From: Methanobacterium sp. UBA279
GTDB taxonomy: Archaea; Methanobacteriota; Methanobacteria; Methanobacteriales; Methanobacteriaceae
Length of the DNA stretch: 64,000 nt
Direction: 5' to 3'
Assembly (NCBI GenBank): GCA_002502855.1
Contig: DAQK01000029.1
Coordinates: 1 to 64,000 of the forward strand
Each line of letters begins with the position of its first letter. Position 1 is the first letter of the stretch. The notes under the pieces were generated by a model. That model had not been told where the DNA came from, did no database searches, and saw only the letters and a program-made list of their open reading frames with translations. Position numbers and translations under genes: made by a program. This document shows, in pieces, positions 7,699 through 15,179 of the stretch.

Positions 7699-8046
7699 AT
7701 GTCTGATCCTATCCCTTCTATCAATGAAATAATTACAAGTCTTGATAAATACGAAAGAAGGGTTCTCCGTTTTTTGGGTAAAGAGCATATATCAAATAAT
7801 AAAAACGTCAGGTTAGAAACAATAAAGAAAAATCTACCAAATAGGTATGGAAAAAATGTTGATAACGCATTAAAATCACTGAAAAGCAAAGGATATGTTT
7901 ATAATTACAGACATAAAAATTATGGGTTAAGTCCTTTAGGAAAAAAAGTTGCAGAAAAGATATATGATGATTTTATGAAGGATAGACATGCAGATTTAAA
8001 CAGGATATTGATGGTACAGATATATGGAATCCGCCCAAGATCCTAA
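7699..8046 (+). CDS. Winged-helix-like protein of unknown role
   Basis: 115 residues. LDKYERRVLRFLGKE, VRLETIKKNLPNRYGKNVDN, ALKSLKSKGYVYNYRHKNYG and LSPLGKKVAEKIY follow the order helix, recognition helix, wing and C-terminal helix of archaeal winged-helix proteins. TATA-like cttatatatt near 7668-7677 is ~25 bases before ATG 7699, and there is no ribosome site, so the mRNA is probably leaderless. It is divergent from the regulator at 7138-7539. Family not recognised beyond the fold. Confidence 0.6.
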   Translation: MSDPIPSINEIITSLDKYERRVLRFLGKEHISNNKNVRLETIKKNLPNRYGKNVDNALKSLKSKGYVYNYRHKNYGLSPLGKKVAEKIYDDFMKDRHADLNRILMVQIYGIRPRS

Positions 8047-8211
8047 ATATCTTTCTTCACCAATATTTTCAGGAGTCCGTGTTTCAATCTAACAACCAAC
8101 CTACACATTCCCTTATCAACTTATGAAATAAACGTTCTATTATCTTTAGCTCACATCTACCGGCCATATTATGTACCAAACTTAAATCTAATAGTCCGTA
8201 ATCATTTCATT

Positions 8212-8952
8212 CTACTTTTTATTCGAATTAAAAATTAATTCATATTCTTCTTGGGGAATTTTGGTATCTACATAAGCGACATCTCCAAATAATTGTACAT
8301 TTACTAAATTCCCGTCATAATCTATGTCATATGTATCGAAAGGTTCTTCTAAGAAGGTTCCTTGAATAAAACCATCTTTAATTCTTTCTGTTCTAAGCCA
8401 GATTAATTCAAAGCTATATTTTTTAATATCACCATGAGGATGATTATTTTCTTTTACTAAATGAACCAGAATATCATCCGGGAAATCAGAATGTCTAAAC
8501 TTATCTATTTTTACACAGTTCCTTATTTCGTTAAGATTCTTTAATTTTGATGGGTCATTTCCATGATAAAATGCAATAATATCTTTAATATGCTTATCAA
8601 AACATTCTAAATTTAAATCTTCAGGTGGAAATGTAAATGAAGAATCTGCTAAAGCTTCTTTTCTAAAGATTATTCTTTGATTTAAAGGAGCAACAATATC
8701 CACATTATCTTCTTCAAAATTACAGAACCCCAATACATCAAAGGTTATACCTGCATCTCGATCTATATACGCAAATACTAAAAAGCTATTTCCTCCTTCA
8801 GGAATCAGATCATCGTCACCCATTTTTTTAAATGCTTCATTCATCTCTTTAAAATCAGACATAGCTTTTTTAGAAAAGATGATTATGGGTTTAGCTAAAT
8901 ATTCTCTAAATGAATAATCGTCAAAAGTCATTAACCTTTTATCTATTTCCAT
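8212..8952 (-). CDS. Unrecognised 246-residue soluble protein
   Basis: I do not recognise this protein. It has no signal peptide, membrane segment or cysteine motif. The composition is acidic and aromatic, with alternating strands (SFLVFAYIDRDAGITFDVLG, YSFELIWLRTERIKDGFIQG, NVQLFGDVAYVDTKIPQEEY). The second half resembles a small beta-barrel with a Y/D-rich end. ATG 8952 has AAGGGAAG upstream. It stands alone between an unrelated gene and a gene-poor stretch in the accessory island. Confidence 0.6.
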   Translation of the reverse strand: MEIDKRLMTFDDYSFREYLAKPIIIFSKKAMSDFKEMNEAFKKMGDDDLIPEGGNSFLVFAYIDRDAGITFDVLGFCNFEEDNVDIVAPLNQRIIFRKEALADSSFTFPPEDLNLECFDKHIKDIIAFYHGNDPSKLKNLNEIRNCVKIDKFRHSDFPDDILVHLVKENNHPHGDIKKYSFELIWLRTERIKDGFIQGTFLEEPFDTYDIDYDGNLVNVQLFGDVAYVDTKIPQEEYELIFNSNKK

Positions 8953-9070
8953 ATAGAATCTTCCCTTATTTTTTTTCTTTCTTAACGCTTTTTGTAAATG
9001 TTGTAATAGAGTAGATATTTGGTGGGGGTTACTAAATTGAATGACCTGATCTTTTTATAATTATTATTTA

Positions 9071-9211
9071 ATGATGTATAAAACTTCCATCCCCATTTTA
9101 GAAAATGGAACTCCCACCATAATCTATGAAACCTTCATCTACCAATCCCATGATATCATCGACAAATATATGGAAGAATTTTTGTTGAGTTTGGATAGTG
9201 TGAGGTTTTAG
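9071..9211 (+). CDS. Small open frame, possible gene remnant
   Basis: 46 residues (MMYKTSIPILENGTPTIIYE ... SLDSVRF). It has a plausible amino-acid mix but no ribosome site. It may be the start of a longer gene whose end is gone. I see no family resemblance. Confidence 0.25.
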   Translation: MMYKTSIPILENGTPTIIYETFIYQSHDIIDKYMEEFLLSLDSVRF

Positions 9212-9294
9212 GTTCTTATAATGACCAATGTTAACAGATTAAATAGCTTTAAGAAAGCCTTCTTAAGATAAGAATATAAAATTAGAGGTATTAT

Positions 9295-9969
9295 ATGAGT
9301 GAAGAAGATAATTACTATGTATCCAAGAGATCTGAATTTTTCGCCCAGTTTGAAGACTTTGTTCAGCGCATAGTTGGTTTAATGAACCATAAATATGGTG
9401 AAAACGATGAAATAATTGTCGATGAAATTAAAGAGGAATACAGTAGGCTATATAAAGAAATACCGTTTATAGGCGGCGATAGTAATCCATTAACTTTTAA
9501 TCTTGTATCTGCCGTGGGGCACTTAGCAGTTTATAAAGTGCTGAAAAGACATGGAAAACCTTTAAACCAAATTGGAGAGTTATCTTACGGTGCAGAAGAA
9601 GAATTATTCAGCAATAATCCCCAATTAATCCCTCCAATGACCCATCCTAAATATGTTTATTACATGAAGATGGCTGCAAAAAAATCAGAAGAAAAGAAGT
9701 ACCCTGGAGACTGGGTCTACAAATTTATAGAAGGAAAAGGTTTTGATTACGGTCTGGATTTCATAGAGTGCGGTATACATAAATTCTTCAATGAACATGA
9801 CGCCAGTGAATTTACACCGTATCTTTGTGCAATGGACCGTATAATAAGTGAAAATGGAAACTTAGGTTTACACAGAACAGAAACACTCGCGGAAGGTAGT
9901 GATAGATGTAATTTCCGATACAAAGGTGGGAGAAAAACCCAAATTTTAAACACTGTTATTAAAGATTAA
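9295..9969 (+). CDS. L-2-amino-thiazoline-4-carboxylate hydrolase-like protein
   Basis: 224 residues. The C-terminal half (FDYGLDFIECGIHKFFNEHD, EFTPYLCAMDRIISENGNLG, LHRTETLAEGSDRCNFRYK) carries the conserved C-G, PYLC-D, R-T-TLA-G and C-F-R-Y pattern of the ATC hydrolase family (Pfam 14196), common in methanogens. The namesake enzyme opens the thiazoline ring in a bacterial cysteine pathway; whether this protein does so is unknown. GAGGT precedes ATG 9295. Single-gene unit. Confidence 0.7.
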   Translation: MSEEDNYYVSKRSEFFAQFEDFVQRIVGLMNHKYGENDEIIVDEIKEEYSRLYKEIPFIGGDSNPLTFNLVSAVGHLAVYKVLKRHGKPLNQIGELSYGAEEELFSNNPQLIPPMTHPKYVYYMKMAAKKSEEKKYPGDWVYKFIEGKGFDYGLDFIECGIHKFFNEHDASEFTPYLCAMDRIISENGNLGLHRTETLAEGSDRCNFRYKGGRKTQILNTVIKD

Positions 9970-10225
9970 AAAGGATTAAAAGTAAAAATTAGTTTTTAAA
10001 TCGGCAAATTACTCCAGAATTTTCTGGCTTCATTCTTTCGGATGGATTTACTCACTTAATTAATATAATTACATACTAACATATAAAATTATACAAATCC
10101 ATGTTATTGTATTTTTTTCAATTCACAATATAACGTAAGTCTAGATTATTTACGTTGTAAGAAGCCTAATCAAAAAAATAAGAAATTTTAAATAATCAAA
10201 ATTTAAAATAATAATCAGGTGTGAA

Positions 10226-11254
10226 ATGTTTGAACCAACTTTTCAATATACTGATGTTATAGTAAATAATCTTACACGTATAGAGGAAGCTAGAACTATT
10301 ATAAATAGGGCACCTTTAATACCAAATTGGGAGCTTTCTTTGAGAAAAGCAGCTTTTTTAACAAGTGCTCATTCTTCTACTGCAATAGAAGGTAATACTC
10401 TAAGTTTTGAAGAGGTTACTGCTTTAGCTGAAGGTCAAAATATAACTGTCAGAAGGAAAGACCGTCAAGAAGTTTTAAATTATTTTAATGCACTTGAAAA
10501 AATCCCAGATTTTGCTTCAGAAAATCCTTTAACCGAGACAGACCTTTTAGAAATTCATAGAATAATTACAGAAGAAACTTTAGACAATTCCGAAGATGAA
10601 GGATCTTTCCGAAATCGACAAGTAGTGGTTGGAAATAGGATTACAGGTGAAGTTATTTTCAGGCCACCGGATACTGCTGAAGTAACTAGACTAATTGGAA
10701 ACTTTCTCGAATGGTTTAATTCTCCTCAGTTAGAAAGATTTAATCCTGTCATTACCTCTGGAATAACACATTATGAACTGGTAAGAATACATCCTTTTAT
10801 CGATGGTAATGGTAGAACAGCGCGAATTATGGCTATGTTGGTTTTATATAAGAAAGGATATGATGTAAAAAGATTCTTCAGTTTGGATGATTTTTATGAT
10901 ATGGATAGAGCTGCATATTATGAAGCTTTAAATAGTGTTAATCAAGAATCTCTGGATTTAACTAATTGGCTTGAATATTTCACTGAAGGCGTTGCTGTTA
11001 GCATAAAAGCTGTGGAAGATAAGGTTCTGGGGTTAAGTAGACATGAAGGGCAAATTCCACTAAATGAACGACAAATGAAAATAGTAGAAAAATTGATTGC
11101 AGAAAAAAGAATAGCTAACAGGGATATACAAGAAATGTTTAACTTATCCCATTCAAGCGCTTTTGATGAAATTAAAAAGTTATTAGACCTTAAAGTAATC
11201 AAACAAATGGGTGCAGGTCGTAGTGTCCATTATGTTTTAAGACAAGATGATTAA
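10226..11254 (+). CDS. Fic-domain protein with inhibitory helix and C-terminal winged helix
   Basis: 342 residues. The Fic motif HPFIDGNGRTAR lies at residues 189-200; its histidine would transfer AMP (or a related group) to a hydroxyl of a target protein. The self-inhibition motif S/T-x3-E-G/N appears at S51-E55-G56 (STAIEGN), placing it in the class with an N-terminal inhibitory helix. A winged helix (MKIVEKLIAEKRIANRDIQE ... LLDLKVIKQMG) ends the protein, the common DOC-HTH layout. AGGTGTGAA directly precedes ATG. The target is unknown; a defence or stress role is inferred from the neighbourhood. Confidence 0.85.
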   Translation: MFEPTFQYTDVIVNNLTRIEEARTIINRAPLIPNWELSLRKAAFLTSAHSSTAIEGNTLSFEEVTALAEGQNITVRRKDRQEVLNYFNALEKIPDFASENPLTETDLLEIHRIITEETLDNSEDEGSFRNRQVVVGNRITGEVIFRPPDTAEVTRLIGNFLEWFNSPQLERFNPVITSGITHYELVRIHPFIDGNGRTARIMAMLVLYKKGYDVKRFFSLDDFYDMDRAAYYEALNSVNQESLDLTNWLEYFTEGVAVSIKAVEDKVLGLSRHEGQIPLNERQMKIVEKLIAEKRIANRDIQEMFNLSHSSAFDEIKKLLDLKVIKQMGAGRSVHYVLRQDD

Positions 11255-11315
11255 CCTGATGATTAACCTGATATTTTTTTTCTAAAAATATTCAACTCCG
11301 CAATTTACAATGGAA

Positions 11316-11513
11316 TTATTTATTTATTATCTCTTGTACTCTACCTACTCGTCCATCTTCCAGTCTTACTTTAATTCCATGAGGATGATATGATGAGCGT
11401 GTTAGTACATCTTTAACTATTCCTAAAGTTCGTTTTTCTGTGCGCTGATCTTTCTTTAATATTATATAAACTTTTGAACCTCGTTTAATATCATTTCGAT
11501 GTTGCCCGTTCAT
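11316..11513 (-). CDS. YwbE-family small protein (copy 4 of 4)
   Basis: 65 residues, KKDQRTEKRTLGIVKDVLTR then SSYHPHGIKVRLEDGRVGRV. It is slightly diverged from copies 1 and 3 (one residue shorter in the QRRTGK turn) and is the parent-like version of the decayed copy at 1839-2000. It sits 30 bases downstream of the AAA ATPase gene on the same strand and could share its transcript. Confidence 0.8.
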   Translation of the reverse strand: MNGQHRNDIKRGSKVYIILKKDQRTEKRTLGIVKDVLTRSSYHPHGIKVRLEDGRVGRVQEIINK

Positions 11514-11543
11514 TATTAAAAACTCCGAAAACTTTTTTTTAAT

Positions 11544-12998
11544 TTAAAGAAAAGAGAATGTGATTATTGGAATGTAGATTAAATCATCTTCCCGAGTTAT
11601 CCTGGTTCTTGCATCTGATATCACTATGCCATATTTTGAGTTATAATTTTTGATGGACTTTTTTATTTGCCTTTTATTCTTTTTACCCACTCCCACTTCA
11701 ACAGGAATTACTTCTCCTTCTATATCGCTTAATAGAAAGTCTACACCTTCACTTTCAGGTGAATAGAATATTCCATAAGGTATGTGTGTGGTTTTTTGGC
11801 TCGTAAAAAAGTATGAAGCCACCATATTCTCAGCAAGTACCCCCAGATATTCCCGACTTTTTGGGTTATATTTTCCTAACTGGTGGAGTATACTTACCTT
11901 AATAGAAGGAGATAGAAAATAATATTTCCAGGCTTTTCTTACTTGTTTACCTGCGCTTTTTGAATAGGGTTCTACATGAAATATTAAATGGGTTTTTTCC
12001 AGGACATAAAGTATACTTTTTACCAGAGCAGATGAAATTCCCAAATTATTTGCTAATTTACCTTCTGATAGCTCTCCAGGTTTCTGTAAGGCAAGAAAAA
12101 CAAGTATTCTATGTATGAAACTTCTTGTATCTGTTCTAAAAGACTTTATATACTGCACATCCATCTCTATTACTCGATCTAACATGCTAAATGTTTTTTC
12201 ATGAATCTCATTATGTTCTAAGTTAATTCCATAAGGAAATCCTCCACAGCAAATATAATCTTTCCATTCCTTTTCAATCGGTCTTCCGATTTTTAATAAA
12301 TCTTTAGTTAAATCGATTTCCTTTTTGTAAGCTTCATTTACTTCACCATTGAAGATGAGGTTTTTAATACTTGTGGATATGCCTTCAGGTGGGGATATTC
12401 CGTGTTTCAAGATTAGATACTCACTAAAGTCCAGGGGGAATATGGGTTCTTTTTTTATTCTACGGGCAGCATCAGCATTTAATTCAAAATTTAATGCTGA
12501 GGAACCTGTAAATATCATGAAAATTTTCTTACTTTGATCGTAGAATATTTTACCTGCAAGTGACCAGTCTTTGTCATATTGAGCTTCATCTATCAGGATA
12601 AACAGATTTTCATCCAGATTAACTGGTGTTTTATCATGGATTTCACTCGTAAATGTGTTTATAATTTCGCTGATTCTTCCTCCAAGATAATCTTTTAGAT
12701 TATCAGTGGTGAAATAGAGGACGTTATCCTTCTTTATTCCTTTTTCGTTTATTAAATAATCATACAACTGAAAAAGAAGAGTGGTTTTTCCAACTCCACG
12801 TAATCCTGGTAATGTGATAAACCTTTCTTCACTGGTGCCATCTAAAAAGTTATCAACTTGATTTTTAAGCTTGAAAAATGCATTTCTACATTGAAGCTTT
12901 TCCCCATTTTTATAAATATAATTGTGAGCAAATAGTGGTCCTTCTTCTATTCTCATCTGTATATAATCTAAAAGATCTTCGTTACTGGGAGACACCAT
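11544..12998 (-). CDS. AAA ATPase with DUF4143-type C-terminus (paralogue A)
   Basis: 484 residues. Walker A GLRGVGKTT (residues 65-73), Walker B LFILIDEAQ (D137, E138), sensor-like FTGSSALN, then a winged helix at ~300-350 (GELSEGKLANNLGISSALVK SILYVLEK) and a C-terminal EGVDFLLSD ... IPVEVGVGKK region recalling the PD-(D/E)xK-like fold of DUF4143. The family is common in archaea and its job is unknown. A paralogue of almost equal length is at 53037-54497. Upstream lie three 34-bp operator-like units (13007-13094). The gene occupies the spot where a vapB and the first third of a vapC would be expected. Confidence 0.8.
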   Translation of the reverse strand: MVSPSNEDLLDYIQMRIEEGPLFAHNYIYKNGEKLQCRNAFFKLKNQVDNFLDGTSEERFITLPGLRGVGKTTLLFQLYDYLINEKGIKKDNVLYFTTDNLKDYLGGRISEIINTFTSEIHDKTPVNLDENLFILIDEAQYDKDWSLAGKIFYDQSKKIFMIFTGSSALNFELNADAARRIKKEPIFPLDFSEYLILKHGISPPEGISTSIKNLIFNGEVNEAYKKEIDLTKDLLKIGRPIEKEWKDYICCGGFPYGINLEHNEIHEKTFSMLDRVIEMDVQYIKSFRTDTRSFIHRILVFLALQKPGELSEGKLANNLGISSALVKSILYVLEKTHLIFHVEPYSKSAGKQVRKAWKYYFLSPSIKVSILHQLGKYNPKSREYLGVLAENMVASYFFTSQKTTHIPYGIFYSPESEGVDFLLSDIEGEVIPVEVGVGKKNKRQIKKSIKNYNSKYGIVISDARTRITREDDLIYIPIITFSFL

Positions 12999-13006
12999 AA
13001 TATCAC

Positions 13007-13094
13007 TTACTCTATTCTATGAGTGACCATATATAAATACTTACTCATAATGATGAGTGACACTTTATATGTAATTACTCAGATTTATGAGTGA
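13007..13094 (-). promoter_or_regulatory. Triple 34-bp operator-like array upstream of ATPase A
   Basis: TTACTC starts at 13007, 13041 and 13075, and ATGAGTGA starts at 13019, 13053 and 13087: exactly 34 bases apart each time. Every unit is TTACTC-N8-GAGTGA, an inverted pair of 6-bp half-sites, with 14 bases to the next unit. The first 14-base gap holds the TATA box (tatataaa, minus orientation), so the unit nearest the gene covers the likely transcription start and the others lie upstream. This is a repressor-array layout. The counterpart before ATPase B (54513-54600) has the same geometry with other half-sites. Confidence 0.75.
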
Positions 13095-13113
13095 ATTAAA
13101 ATAAATATCTAAA

Positions 13114-13414
13114 GACACCAAAGATGAATTAATCATTTCAAACCTAGTTCTAAGCGAAACAATAACTGGAATAAACAAAAAAAACAGGTGTTGAAGCCTG
13201 TAAAATCGTTTTTAACTAAATTATGGATAACTTTACCATAAAAACTCAAACAAAAAAATTATATCCTAAAGCAATGCAAACCCTGGTTAAATACCACAAC
13301 CTGTCCTTTGCAGATAGCGTTTCAGTAGAAATAATGAAATTAATGAATATTCATGAAATAGCTTCCTTTGATGATAAATTTGACAATAAGAAAGGAATAT
13401 TAAGGTTACATTAA
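13114..13414 (+). pseudogene. Truncated vapC (third copy)
   Basis: The sequence aligns with VapC copies 1 and 2 from DTKDELVISNLVLSE to the end (FADS, SFDDKFD, GILRLH) but lacks the first ~30 residues and its antitoxin. One extra A in the poly-A run after GINKK and a TAA inside the middle helix break the frame. The last 63 residues stay open from 13223. It starts about 20 bases after the operator array of the ATPase, which seems to have replaced the missing part. Confidence 0.85.
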
Positions 13415-13439
13415 CAAATTTCTATTATATAGTAATTAT

Positions 13440-13570
13440 AACGCCACTTGGTATCCAAAAAGCCCGATAATACACCGGATCGTCGAAATCAAAAACGATT
13501 CTGAAGAAACACGCATTACGAACTTAAAGGAGACAACGTCATTTATATGCTTTTTTGCGAGGTAAAATAG
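13440..13570 (+). pseudogene. Remnant resembling type I signal peptidase
   Basis: One frame reads ATWYPKSPIIHRIVEIKND and, after a frame change, YELKGDNVIYMLFCEVK followed by a stop. IIHRIVEI...KGDN is the order of motifs in archaeal signal peptidase I (the HRV and GDN boxes). The N-terminal membrane anchor and catalytic serine region are absent. The end overlaps the RelE-like gene on the other strand. Short and decayed, so moderate confidence only. Confidence 0.4.
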
Positions 13571-13796
13571 CAAAAACTATAATCACACGATCTTCTAACA
13601 GTTTAAAAAGAATTCTATATCTCCCAACCCGAAGACGATAATGGTTTGGGTAACCTTTTAATTTTTTGATGTCAAGTTCTGGGACGAAGCCATCTTTAAG
13701 CTTCGCTATTTTGTTTTTAATAGTATCTTTGTCGGATTGTTCAATACTTTCAAGTTTCTTAGAAGCTTTTCGTTCTAAAAAAACCTTATATTTCAT
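13539..13796 (-). CDS. RelE/ParE-family toxin
   Basis: 85 residues: KYKVFLERKASKKLESIEQ, GFVPELDIKKLKGYPNHYRL, RVGRYRILFKLLEDRVIIVF, AILPRKKAYK. The KKLKG...YRLRVGRYRILF core and the C-terminal basic/tyrosine end are typical of RelE, a ribosome-dependent mRNA endonuclease. Catalytic candidates are the arginines of the RVGRYRI strand and the terminal K/Y. Its start overlaps the end of the antitoxin gene by 11 bases, so the order is antitoxin then toxin. Intact. Confidence 0.85.
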   Translation of the reverse strand: MKYKVFLERKASKKLESIEQSDKDTIKNKIAKLKDGFVPELDIKKLKGYPNHYRLRVGRYRILFKLLEDRVIIVFAILPRKKAYK

Positions 13797-13959
13797 TTAA
13801 TTCCAGTTCTCCGGCTTTTTTACGTTTTTCGAATTCTTTTATAGCTTCGATTTCATCATCTTCAGGTTCTTCAAGCCCAATAAGCCGGGAATCGATAATG
13901 CCCTCTATTTTTTCTAGCATCACTTTTATTTCCTTTATCTCCCTTTCAATTTCACTCAA
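13786..13959 (-). CDS. Antitoxin of the RelE-type toxin
   Basis: 57 residues from TTG 13959: SEIEREIKEIKVMLEKIEG, then IIDSRLIGLEEPEDDEIEAI and KEFEKRKKAGELELNEI. It is helical and acidic with no clear DNA-binding domain, like the short archaeal RelB/RHH-less antitoxins paired with RelE. GGTGA lies 6 bases before the TTG. It overlaps the toxin by 11 bases. Confidence 0.65.
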   Translation of the reverse strand: MSEIEREIKEIKVMLEKIEGIIDSRLIGLEEPEDDEIEAIKEFEKRKKAGELELNEI

Positions 13960-14044
13960 TTAAATTCACCAAATAATATCTTGATTCTCAAATTATTTAA
14001 TAGTTCCTTTGATACTAAACTATTTTAGAAATTCTTCGACTATT

Positions 14045-14146
14045 TTATTTCTCACAAGTTGCATAAAACCCATCAGTATCCGCATACAATACTTTGAAAC
14101 CCTGTTTTTCAACAGCCACAACATACTTACTGGAGGTTATAAGGTA
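14045..14146 (-). pseudogene. Fragment of a family B DNA polymerase (motif C)
   Basis: The minus strand reads ITSSKYVVAVEKQGFKVLYA followed by DTDGFYATCEK and a stop. YADTDGFYA is motif C of family B polymerases, with two catalytic aspartates. In Methanobacteriales PolB is split and the small subunit carries this motif. Only about 34 residues remain with no start, so this is a remnant, perhaps left by a virus or plasmid polymerase. Confidence 0.6.
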
Positions 14147-14198
14147 TGCTGAGGGGGAGTTTGAGAGGGTGAAAGAGCGCCATAAATTAGAAAAATAA
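14130..14198 (+). pseudogene. C-terminal scrap of an unknown gene (first copy)
   Basis: Reads LEVIRYAEGEFERVKERHKL EK and a stop. A related scrap, CVEREFELLEKRRELNNKI, lies at 15061-15138 with DNA similarity around GGGAGTTTGA. The two flank the AbrB-VapC module, as if that module had been inserted into or beside duplicated gene ends. The parent gene is not recognised. Confidence 0.35.
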
Positions 14199-14396
14199 CA
14201 AAAAATAAAAATCAGGAAGATGTAAAGCTTTATCGAGTTCTGGCTGATATATTAAATTTTTGGCGGATATGATGGCGGGAAAAACCAAGTGTATTCTGAA
14301 TTTTCCTAAGCTGAAATTTAACCAATCTACGCTAAATTGATATTCACAGTTAAATTTTATATAAGTTGTTAAATTTATATTTAATTGGTGAATCTT

Positions 14397-14648
14397 ATGA
14401 TAACTACTAAAGTGTATGATAACAACCAAACGGCTATTCCCTCGGAGATTCGTAAAATGTTCAAAGTACAGGCCAACGACATCGTGGAATGGATTGTAAA
14501 TGAAGATGGTGAAATCAACATTAATTTTAGAAAGCGGTGCAGACTAGATGATATCGTGGGAATAGTATCAAGTAAAAAACCCATTGACAGTGTTAAAATT
14601 CAAAAAAGAATAGACCACGGTGAGGAAATTGATTCTAGTAGACACTAA
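14397..14648 (+). CDS. AbrB/MazE-type antitoxin
   Basis: 83 residues from ATG 14397 (GGTGA at 14387-14391 upstream). ITTKVYDNNQTAIPSEIRKM FKVQANDIVEWIV is the swapped-hairpin AbrB/SpoVT DNA-binding fold (T-x-IPSEIRK-F-V...D-V-W). The C-terminal part RLDDIVGIVSSKKPIDSVK is the toxin-binding tail; it shares the FDSVK/IDSVK end with the RHH-type VapB at 637. It overlaps the start of the following PIN toxin. It should repress its own operon. Confidence 0.8.
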   Translation: MITTKVYDNNQTAIPSEIRKMFKVQANDIVEWIVNEDGEININFRKRCRLDDIVGIVSSKKPIDSVKIQKRIDHGEEIDSSRH

Positions 14649-15015
14649 TTTCTTTATAAACCTTTTAGATACCAAAGACAGGTACCATGAAAGGGCCGTA
14701 GAAATTCTAAGTAAAATAGAAAATGAAGAAAAATACGTTACTGATGGCGTGATCTTTGAATCAATAACTATTTCTGGGAGTTTATATGGGGGTAAAATAG
14801 CTACAGACCTGTACCATAACATCAAAGACAATTACAAAATATATAACACCAACCATCTTCTGGATAGAGGTATGATTACCCATTTGAAGTATGACGGGTC
14901 CCTGTCACTGGTAGATACCCTACTTCTGGAGACCATGAAAGAATTAGAAATCAATGAAATAATATCATTTGACACTGATTTTGATAATAAAGATGGAGTA
15001 ATTAGGGTACATTAA
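14629..15015 (+). CDS. VapC-type PIN-domain toxin (AbrB-linked)
   Basis: 128 residues from TTG 14629 with GGTGAGG upstream; GTG 14620 is possible but lies in that ribosome site. Acidic PIN residues: D in ILVDTNFF, E in IFESITI, D in LVDTLL, and SFDTDFD near the end. The last residues (SFDTDFDNKDGVIRVH) closely resemble those of the VapC at 891, so the two toxins are related although their antitoxins belong to different fold families. It overlaps the antitoxin by 20 bases. Confidence 0.8.
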   Translation: MILVDTNFFINLLDTKDRYHERAVEILSKIENEEKYVTDGVIFESITISGSLYGGKIATDLYHNIKDNYKIYNTNHLLDRGMITHLKYDGSLSLVDTLLLETMKELEINEIISFDTDFDNKDGVIRVH

Positions 15016-15060
15016 TGTGGGGGCCCTCTGCCATGGATCAGTGAAATTTAAACTCAGCAC

Positions 15061-15138
15061 TTGATGAAGGGTCATGGGTGTGTTGAGAGGGAGTTTGAAC
15101 TGTTAGAAAAACGTCGTGAATTAAATAATAAAATTTAA
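15061..15138 (+). pseudogene. C-terminal scrap of an unknown gene (second copy)
   Basis: Reads MKGHGCVEREFELLEKRREL NNKI and a stop. It resembles the scrap at 14130-14198 at both DNA and protein level. No ribosome site precedes it. Probably the duplicated tail of a gene lost when the VapC module arrived. Confidence 0.3.
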
Positions 15139-15179
15139 CCATTAAGTTTTTTCTTTATTTGAAATTTAAATGTTTTGAT

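Noticed and set aside
14187..14584. Minus-strand open frames around the AbrB-VapC promoter
   Set aside because: They run antisense over a promoter and a recognisable antitoxin gene and have no start signals.
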